DNA of 64,000 bases from contig NZ_JACPYU010000016.1 in NCBI RefSeq assembly GCF_016195855.1, positions 186,001-250,000 of the forward strand, in the 5' to 3' direction. The position numbers and the translations under genes are program-made. This DNA is from Aquabacterium sp. (GTDB lineage: Bacteria > Pseudomonadota > Gammaproteobacteria > Burkholderiales > Burkholderiaceae_C). The notes below the pieces were generated by a model that worked only from the letters and a program-made list of their open reading frames with translations, searched no databases and had not been told where the DNA came from. The stretch's first letter is position 1. The number at the start of each line of letters is the position of its first letter. Shown here one piece after another: positions 26,135 through 32,336 of the stretch.

Positions 26135-26325
26135 AGTGCCCAAGGGGCTGAGTGCAGCCCGGCGCCGAGCCGAGCAAATGCGTGAAGATCATGGTGGTGG
26201 CCACATCGGCGTGCCCCAACAGATCCTGCACCGCACGAATGTCACAGCCATCCTGCGGCCGTTGCTTGGCGAACGAATGTCCCAGCCCATGCAGCGTTGT
26301 CGGTTTGCCGCTATCTGCGGAAAAG
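26135..26325 (-). pseudogene. Relic of a second tyrosine recombinase (C-terminal part)
   Basis: The minus strand reads [13 protein letters not shown], then [19 protein letters not shown] and MIFTHLL, which aligns by eye with the C-terminal catalytic region of XerD/integron-integrase-like recombinases (HxLRHxFA ... DIRTVQELLGH ... TTMIYTH). A stop codon precedes it and unrelated frame follows. The conserved Arg of box II is Gly and the catalytic Tyr is Phe, so even this part is inactive. Confidence 0.65.
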
Positions 26326-26431
26326 AGTCAGACTAATTGCCAACTTGGCACGCAGGAGCCTCACGCCCCATTTTTTGCCGATACGCTGGCCGAGGTGGCT
26401 CCCGATGTAGCAGCAAGAACGAACAGAGATC

Positions 26432-29400
26432 ATGGCCTTCGAATTCCAGACCCATGCCAAGCGGCACTTTGAACACTACGCCCCGACGTCGCGGGATGCC
26501 GCATCGGGAGTCCCTCTCATAGCGCAGAGCATGCGAACCGGCCGGTTGGAGTGGCGGCAAATTCAGAATTCCCCCTGCGTCGCACTGCTCGGCGAACCCA
26601 ACATTGGCAAGAGCCGCGAGTTCGAGCATCAGCACAAGCTCCTGAAGGACCAAGGAACCCGCTCGATCATTACCAGGCTGAAGGACTGGCTCCCTGCCGA
26701 GAACATCCTGGAGACCGAAGCGGAGCTCAGGGCGGCGCTGGACAGCGGCGAAGAGTTCCACTGGTTCGTCGATGCCCTCGATGAGGGTCGGCTGCAGTGG
26801 CCAGAGCTTTTCGCGGGCCTGTTCCGGCTGCTGCGAGACCTGCAGAAGGAGGGCAGGCTGGGCCGCATGAGGCTACGCCTGTCGTGCCGCGCGAGAGAGT
26901 GGAAGCAGCATGAGCAGGAACGCCTAGCAACGCTGTTCGAGGACAACATGCACGAGCATCCAGGCATGGTCGTGGTGCGCATGTTGCCGATCGACGAGGC
27001 CTCGGCCCGCGAGCTGATCGCGGAAAAGCTCGGGGCCGACATTCAGGTTCAGCACTTTCTGGATACTTGCCAGTCCAACAACGTGCTGGGCCTGGTGGGC
27101 TTCCCACTTTTGCTGGCGTCCAACCTCCTGTGCTCGGTGGCTGCCGGCGACTACGCGGATCGACTGAAGTCAGGCGTCGCGCTATCGCCGAAGAATGATC
27201 CCGAAGACGAGATCGCGGGTGCGCTGCTCACCGGGCTGTATCCCGAGCACATGTCCGTCGACGAGGCGCTGGCGCTGTTCCATGTGCCGCGATCGGCCAT
27301 GCAAGGGAAGCGTTTCAAGGACTTCTGGAGCAAGGCGTTCTGGGCGGACCACCTCGACGCGGACCAGCGGCAGCACGCCCTCCAGGCCTTCGCCGATGCG
27401 TTCCAGCAGTTCGACAATCTGGCCGCCGGCGCGCCGGAAGCGGACCATCAGCGGATCTTGGGCGGGATGACGCGCGGCGTACGGAGTGTGTTCGAAGCGT
27501 TCTGCGAGCAACTCAAGGCAGAGGCCGAGGCGCCAGGGAGGGACCTCAACATCCTGGGGCCCTGGTTGCTGACCGCGTCAAACTGGAGTCGGCGTTACAT
27601 GTTGCTGGCACCGCAGCCACTGAGCGCAGCGTCGGATGCCGGCCAACTGCGCGCTGAAGTGCTGCGCTGGGCCGCGGCGGCTGCACCGAAGGACCGAGAC
27701 CTTCGGCCAGCATCGGACATTCCGTACTTCCGGGACGCGTTCGGCATCGCCGACCTTGATCTCCTCATAGATCTCATCCGCGACCACGTCAAACAGCCGA
27801 GGATCAGCGTGCCAATGTTTTCCGCGGTGCTGGGGCTGTGGATGTCGTCGGCCAGCAAGGAAAACAGGCAAGACTTGGGTCTCGTGGCTGGACTGTCGCC
27901 TGAACTCTTGGCGGCTGCCGAGCAGTTCAAACGGGCCAGGCTCCAGAGCGAGGAAGAAAAGCTGGCCTACGCCGAAATGCTTGAGGCGGAGGCGACCGAC
28001 CAAGGCGAATCGCCGCATCGTCCTCTGGACAGCGCCGAGATCGAGGCTATCAAAGCCGGCAGCGTAGACAGCCTGTTGGAGCAGCTCATACATTCCAACA
28101 CCGATATCGCATCGCAAGAGTTCTCGCAACGCCTGGAGAACCTGCCCGTTGCCACGAAGGATGCAGCCAAAAAGGGTGCGCTGGCCGCATGGACCGCCTT
28201 CTCTGATTCATCGGTGCTGTGGTCGCGAAATCACGTTCAGAACACGTTTAGCGTCTCGCCGGGTGTGCTGTCGGCCGTCGTGGGGTTCTGGCTTTACTGC
28301 AAGACCCTGGACAGCGATGACGATCTGCAGCTGACGCCATCTCAGGCAGAACTGGTGATCTGGATGGCTCGAGAATCCTACACCGAGTTTGAGCGCTTAC
28401 TCGGCGCGGTGTGGGCACGCTCGAACGCCGTGGCACGGTCGCGGCTTCAGGCGTTGCTTGAGGTCGAAGACCAGCAGAGTCCAGCCGTCGGCCAGACCCT
28501 CTGGGACCGGCTCAGGGACCGCGTCAATCTACCGCCCGACCTCGTTGATTTTGTGAAGGCCTTCGCGTTCGGACACCTCGAGGCGAAGAGTACCAAGGTG
28601 CGGGGACTGGTTTTCGCGTTTCTCCGCCGACACGCCAATGCGGCGCAACTACTAGGCCTGGTCCCTTCACTGGAAGCGGCCGGCCTGGCCTGGGTGGCGG
28701 ACCGCTTCGACGGGCCGGCAGAAGAGCCGGCCCTTCGATCGCTCGCTATGGCGTGGCTGATCGATGGCGAGGCCATCGGCAGGTTCGGGTCCCGCGTATT
28801 CTCGGGGCCCAACCACCTGAGGCGCGCGCATGCGTTCACCAGCGCGATCAGCGATATCACCCAGCCCGGTCGCATCCCGTTGGGCTGGGCGGAGCCGATC
28901 GACGTGGAATCTCTGGGCGGCCTGGTACCGCACTTGTACTTCAAGGACGAGAAGGCCCAGGCAGCGACCATGTCTGGCATGAGCATGTTGGGGCGGGACC
29001 ATGTCTTCCGCCGGATGCTCGAAGCCAAGGACGATGGACCGCAGGTTCTCCGACTCTTAGCGAAGTGGAAGAACGATGAGCGTTTTGGGGATTGGCGCTC
29101 GTACCTCACCGACGAACACGCCAAGTTGCAGCGACGCCTGTCAGAGGAGGCATGGAGCCCGATGGACCGGGACGCTGCGGCCGCCCTGCTGCGCTGGCAG
29201 GGCAACGTGGTCAGGGGCGCGCGCGACGTCGTGTACTTCATGGATGAGCTGATCGAGACGAAGTTGGCGCCCTCGTTCCGCACGGACCACTCCCTGACGC
29301 CGCTGCTCTGGGGCAAGAAGGACGAGAACGACCCCCGCGACGAGAAGGATGTGCCTGCGGACTATGGTGAAGGCCTGTATGGCGAGAACGGCTTGATGCG

Positions 29401-29704
29401 GGGTGTGGTGGTCTTCGTCCCCTTTGACGAGCGCGGCGTCAGCAAAGGCAAGCCACTCGAGAAATTGGGGCAACGCCCACTTCCTCAAGGGGAAATCTTC
29501 TTTGATGAGGTGCACGTTCCGCGTCGCTATGTGTTGGGAGATGAGGGGGCCTTCCAGGGGCAGTTTTTCGGGGCGTTCACCTTGGCCAACATGGAAATGG
29601 CGTGCGTGTTTTCAGGTCTCGCAAGAGCTGCATTTGAGCAGGCATTGGCCTATGTCCATGAGCGTAGGCAAGGTGGGGCCTTGCTCATTGAGCATCAGCC
29701 TTGA
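26432..29704 (+). CDS. Large NACHT/STAND-like P-loop NTPase (defence-type), C-terminus replaced by an acyl-CoA dehydrogenase fragment
   Basis: A 1090-residue frame. Near the N-terminus is a P-loop, GEPNIGKS (54-61), a Walker B of the form WFVDALDE (111-118), and LRLSCRAREW (about 146-155), in the place of the sensor arginine of NACHT ATPases. A helical region of about 800 residues follows and looks repeat-like. Such large NTPases are commonly anti-phage defence proteins. Around residues 965-985 the sequence (KKDENDPRDEKD) resembles the start of a conserved C-terminal domain in those proteins, but it then switches, at about residue 989, to an acyl-CoA dehydrogenase segment. Start ATG 26432 is plausible. 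Whether the chimera still works is doubtful. Confidence 0.72.
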   Translation: MAFEFQTHAKRHFEHYAPTSRDAASGVPLIAQSMRTGRLEWRQIQNSPCVALLGEPNIGKSREFEHQHKLLKDQGTRSIITRLKDWLPAENILETEAELRAALDSGEEFHWFVDALDEGRLQWPELFAGLFRLLRDLQKEGRLGRMRLRLSCRAREWKQHEQERLATLFEDNMHEHPGMVVVRMLPIDEASARELIAEKLGADIQVQHFLDTCQSNNVLGLVGFPLLLASNLLCSVAAGDYADRLKSGVALSPKNDPEDEIAGALLTGLYPEHMSVDEALALFHVPRSAMQGKRFKDFWSKAFWADHLDADQRQHALQAFADAFQQFDNLAAGAPEADHQRILGGMTRGVRSVFEAFCEQLKAEAEAPGRDLNILGPWLLTASNWSRRYMLLAPQPLSAASDAGQLRAEVLRWAAAAAPKDRDLRPASDIPYFRDAFGIADLDLLIDLIRDHVKQPRISVPMFSAVLGLWMSSASKENRQDLGLVAGLSPELLAAAEQFKRARLQSEEEKLAYAEMLEAEATDQGESPHRPLDSAEIEAIKAGSVDSLLEQLIHSNTDIASQEFSQRLENLPVATKDAAKKGALAAWTAFSDSSVLWSRNHVQNTFSVSPGVLSAVVGFWLYCKTLDSDDDLQLTPSQAELVIWMARESYTEFERLLGAVWARSNAVARSRLQALLEVEDQQSPAVGQTLWDRLRDRVNLPPDLVDFVKAFAFGHLEAKSTKVRGLVFAFLRRHANAAQLLGLVPSLEAAGLAWVADRFDGPAEEPALRSLAMAWLIDGEAIGRFGSRVFSGPNHLRRAHAFTSAISDITQPGRIPLGWAEPIDVESLGGLVPHLYFKDEKAQAATMSGMSMLGRDHVFRRMLEAKDDGPQVLRLLAKWKNDERFGDWRSYLTDEHAKLQRRLSEEAWSPMDRDAAAALLRWQGNVVRGARDVVYFMDELIETKLAPSFRTDHSLTPLLWGKKDENDPRDEKDVPADYGEGLYGENGLMRGVVVFVPFDERGVSKGKPLEKLGQRPLPQGEIFFDEVHVPRRYVLGDEGAFQGQFFGAFTLANMEMACVFSGLARAAFEQALAYVHERRQGGALLIEHQP
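29390..29704 (+). pseudogene. Acyl-CoA dehydrogenase fragment fused in frame to the NTPase
   Basis: Residues about 989-1090 of the frame read GVVVFVPFDERGVSKGKP, LEKLGQRPLPQGEIFFDEV, VPRRYVLGDE and end ALLIEHQP. This is the middle beta-domain and first C-terminal helix region of an acyl-CoA dehydrogenase, lacking both the N-terminal domain and the rest of the C-terminal domain. It is a different class from the dehydrogenase at 18 kb, so it was not copied from there. Confidence 0.7.
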
Positions 29705-30065
29705 GCAACAATCTCGGCAAGCCGCTTCGCAGCGCAAGGAGTCTGTCGTCACCAGCAGGTGTATGGGGGGTATCGGCCGTCAAGCAGCCGCTCCGCTGAA
29801 CAGTTCGACACGAGCTGACGCCCCACTGGCGCGACCTTCCCAGGCTTCCGAGGTTGCGAGGGACTGTGCTTGCGGCAGACTATGTCGTCACCAAGCAGGA
29901 GAAGCGTCTTCGTGGCATCGGCGCCAGGAGGTGCGCTCTGAGAGTGCCAAGCCGCCCGTAGTCGAACTTCACACAAGCTGCGTGCCAAATGCGACCGAGA
30001 TTCGTCCAGGCAATGAGGCTTGCTGGCAACTCGTCCCCCGACCGTGAACTCACTTGCTTGCCCTT
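29705..30065. other. Stretch without a supported gene between the NTPase chimera and the IS fragment
   Basis: Open frames exist on both strands but none has a recognisable product. The minus-strand transposase frame runs on to 29880 without homology after its break at about 30066. This looks like scrambled junction DNA between two truncated genes. Confidence 0.5.
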
Positions 30066-30404
30066 GCCGTTATCGCGGCGGAAGTCCGCAATGGTCTTGA
30101 AGTCGGGGGCCAGCCTACCGATCAGCCACATCAACTCTACGTTGCGCTGGCACTCACGCTCCAGCCGGCGACTGGACTGGATGCGGTTCAGATAGCCATA
30201 CAGCTTCAGCATCACCGACGGGTGATAAGAGGGCCGCCCGGTTGCCGCCGGGCTTGCGCCGTCGAAGCCCAAGGCCACCAAGTCCAACTCACCGATAAAG
30301 ACATCTACGATTCGTACCGTGTTGTCTTCTGCAATGAAGTCGTCCAGGCACTCAGGCATCAAGGTAACTTGGTGCCTGTCTTGTCCCTCGATGAATCTGG
30401 GCAT
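30066..30404 (-). pseudogene. IS1182-family transposase, N-terminal fragment
   Basis: Starts MPRFIEGQDRHQVTLMP at 30404 and runs through EDNTVRIVDVF, LGFDGASPAATGRPSYHPS, LYGYLNRIQSSRRLERE and APDFKTIADFRRDNG, the well-conserved N-terminal DUF772 domain of IS1182/IS1380-like transposases. Homology stops after about 113 residues, where a full protein would have about 450 or more; the DDE catalytic part is missing. GTGTGAAAACTC on the minus strand near 30466-30478 fits an upstream terminal inverted repeat of this family. Confidence 0.8.
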
Positions 30405-30662
30405 ACGTGACCTCCATGTAGTCACGTGCATGCAAACCCGGGGCCAAGTTCCAGCGAATCAGCGAGTTTTCACACAGCCTCAGCCTATTGCTGACATCAA
30501 AGAGCTAGACGTCCAGTTTGCAGCGGTTGCGGCTCGTCACCTCAAGCGGTTCGACTCACGCCTCCTGATCTGTCACATTGTGAATTGTTGCGAAAACAGC
30601 GGTTGCACGATACGTTTTCTGCAAGGCCGGTGCTGTTGTTGGCCAGCGATGCGGAGCGATCG
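30405..30662. other. Short region between IS fragment and AlpA-like gene
   Basis: The first 85 bases are the presumed left end of the IS1182-type element (to about 30487). The remaining 175 bases, more AT-rich, probably carry the promoter of the AlpA-like gene; no clear hexamer pair stands out. Confidence 0.4.
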
Positions 30663-30941
30663 ATGGTAGTCCAGATAAAAATCGAACCAGCGTGCTTGGA
30701 GCTGAACGATGCGGCCGCATACGTAGGCTTGGGGAGTTCTACCTGGCAGGAGTTGGTCAAGAGGTCCCTCGCTCCGCCACCCCGCGAACTCTCCGCAAAG
30801 AGGGTAGGGTGGTTGCGAAAAGAACTCGATCAATGGCTTGATTCCAGGCCCAAATCGACGCAGCTCCCGCCACCCAACACAGGCGCCAAAAAGCCTAAGA
30901 AGCAGCAACAAGCTCTTCCCATCGCTGAGCAATCCGCGTGA
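30663..30941 (+). CDS. AlpA-like small helix-turn-helix protein (regulator or excisionase)
   Basis: A 92-residue protein. The core LELNDAAAYVGLGSSTWQELVKRSLAPPPRELSAKRVGWLRKELDQWLDSR has the winged-helix pattern of AlpA/MerR-like excisionases found beside P4-type integrases. A Pro/Lys-rich tail follows (KKPKKQQQ). In P4-like islands such proteins act as recombination directionality factors or activate the integrase gene. The ATG at 30663 is preferred to an upstream start at 30585. Its 3' end overlaps the convergent integrase by 47 bases. Confidence 0.75.
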   Translation: MVVQIKIEPACLELNDAAAYVGLGSSTWQELVKRSLAPPPRELSAKRVGWLRKELDQWLDSRPKSTQLPPPNTGAKKPKKQQQALPIAEQSA

Positions 30942-32172
30942 GCCAAATGCGACGCTCTTGATCGTAGGAGTGCAGGTCATAAACACCAACAACCCCTGGG
31001 GCCATGTGCCCAAGCACAGCTTCAGCAACGGGCGCAGGACAGTTCATCGCAGACAGTGCGGTGCGCACGGTTCGCCTCAAATCGTGTGGTGCCCAGTGGG
31101 TGACCGTGAGGCGAGGGCGCACGTCGGTTGGGCGCGTTTTTGAGTACGGCTGATGGTAGAAGACTGCCGTTTGGATGGTTTTCTGCTGCGTGTAGCCCTC
31201 TTTGGTTGTGGATGGGAATAGATACCCAGACGGGAACAACTCCCGGCGCCTATTGACGATGCTCGCAGCACGACCGATCAGCGGGACGCGCAGATCCCCA
31301 GCTTTTTCATGCCTTGCATTCTTGGTCTTATGCTTTGGTATGGTCCACCACAGGCCATCAGCTTCCTCGCTGATCTCGCTGGCGTGCATCGAGACGATCT
31401 CGCCACCGCGGCAGCCGGTCCACAGGTAAATGGTGAGCACGTCCTCGACGACACGCGAGAAATTGGGTAGCCATTTCACGAGCGCGCCAACCTCGGCGTT
31501 TTTCAGAACTCGCTTGCTCTGGCCAACGTTTTCTCCAAGGATCTTCTTGCCCTTGGATTTCAAGTCCCCCTTGAGGATACGTTTCCACCAGTTCGGTGCA
31601 TCCTCCGGGATGAGGGCGGAGTCAGCAGCCTTTTCCCAGGCTGCAGCGAGTTCCGCTTTGAGCTTCATCGCCTGGACCGGCGCATGGCTCCACCTTGAGA
31701 TGAGGGCGTGCGCCTGCTTTCGTGTGTACGTCTCCACCTCGGCTGAGGCGTCGTCCCCCAACATTTTCTGAAACATGCGCGTGAGCTCTTTGCGCCCCTT
31801 TTCGGCGCGATTCACGGCGACGTGTTTTGTCAAATAGTCAGCTGCCACGTCACCAACGGTCACGCGTCCACCAGCCTTCTTCTTTTGAGCTTCCTGGGTG
31901 GCGACCTTCCTGGCGGCCTTCTTTTCCAGCGCAGGATCCAGGCCAGCATCACGCTTGTCGCGAGCAAGCTCCCACGCTGCCTCAGCCTTGCGGATAGTCA
32001 TCGCCGGGAAGTTCCCTAGCTTGATTTGCCTCAGCTTTCCATCTGCCGGGCTGCGGTAGCGGTAGATCCATGTGCGCCCACTCGCTGTCGCTTGGACACG
32101 AAGGCCGGGGCATTCTTCGGTGGTAATGTGCTCGCCTGGCGCAAGCTTCTGGATGTCTCTGGCGTCAAACAT
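30895..32172 (-). CDS. int: P4-type tyrosine integrase (DUF4102 + phage integrase)
   Basis: A 425-residue site-specific recombinase. The N-terminal DUF4102 arm-binding domain (about 1-90, with SGRTWIYRYRSPADGKLRQIKLG) is followed by a core-binding domain and the catalytic domain. Catalytic residues are visible: R255 (TGCRGGEI), K282 (HKTK), H363 and R366 (HDLRRT), H389 (LGH) and Y398 (GVYDLHSY). All are present, so the enzyme looks intact. Its start is 216 bases from the right attachment core in mutS and its promoter region contains three copies of an AAAACCTATAC-like motif, suggesting self-control. Confidence 0.92.
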   Translation of the reverse strand: MFDARDIQKLAPGEHITTEECPGLRVQATASGRTWIYRYRSPADGKLRQIKLGNFPAMTIRKAEAAWELARDKRDAGLDPALEKKAARKVATQEAQKKKAGGRVTVGDVAADYLTKHVAVNRAEKGRKELTRMFQKMLGDDASAEVETYTRKQAHALISRWSHAPVQAMKLKAELAAAWEKAADSALIPEDAPNWWKRILKGDLKSKGKKILGENVGQSKRVLKNAEVGALVKWLPNFSRVVEDVLTIYLWTGCRGGEIVSMHASEISEEADGLWWTIPKHKTKNARHEKAGDLRVPLIGRAASIVNRRRELFPSGYLFPSTTKEGYTQQKTIQTAVFYHQPYSKTRPTDVRPRLTVTHWAPHDLRRTVRTALSAMNCPAPVAEAVLGHMAPGVVGVYDLHSYDQERRIWLTRIAQRWEELVAAS

Positions 32173-32176
32173 GTTG

Positions 32177-32243
32177 GTGTAGGTTTTCTCGGCTGCTCAC
32201 TGGTGTGGTGTAGGTTTTTGTGAGAGGGCTCTAAAACCCATAC
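32177..32243. repeat. AAAACCTATAC-like repeats upstream of int, candidate arm sites (right)
   Basis: AAAACCTACAC occurs on the minus strand at 32177-32187 and 32208-32218, and TAAAACCCATAC on the plus strand at 32232-32243. They differ by one or two bases from the tandem repeat at 25670-25693. They lie 5-70 bases before the integrase start. Confidence 0.6.
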
Positions 32244-32336
32244 TGTATCGCCAAGTGAGGCCGGGTGCAGATGGGCGTGGCTGGTATTAAGCGAAAGAGC
32301 GGCTGATGCTGCAAGTTGTTGATTTAAATAGAGAAA

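Larger units (their letters stand above)
25483..26431. other. Gene-poor stretch spanning the left end of the mutS-integrated element
   Basis: No intact gene is supported in these 949 bases. They hold the orphaned ancestral mutS promoter and start (25526-25638), the attL core repeat, a tandem 12-bp repeat, a weak hairpin with a T run (25726-25747), about 350 bases with nothing recognised (25750-26100), and a decayed tyrosine-recombinase end on the minus strand (about 26135-26325). The last 100 bases lead into the large NTPase gene. Confidence 0.6.

Noticed and set aside
29403..30047. 214-codon plus-strand frame overlapping the end of the NTPase chimera
   Set aside because: It is out of frame with the dehydrogenase-like text, rich in Ser/Arg/Cys, and has no recognisable domain.
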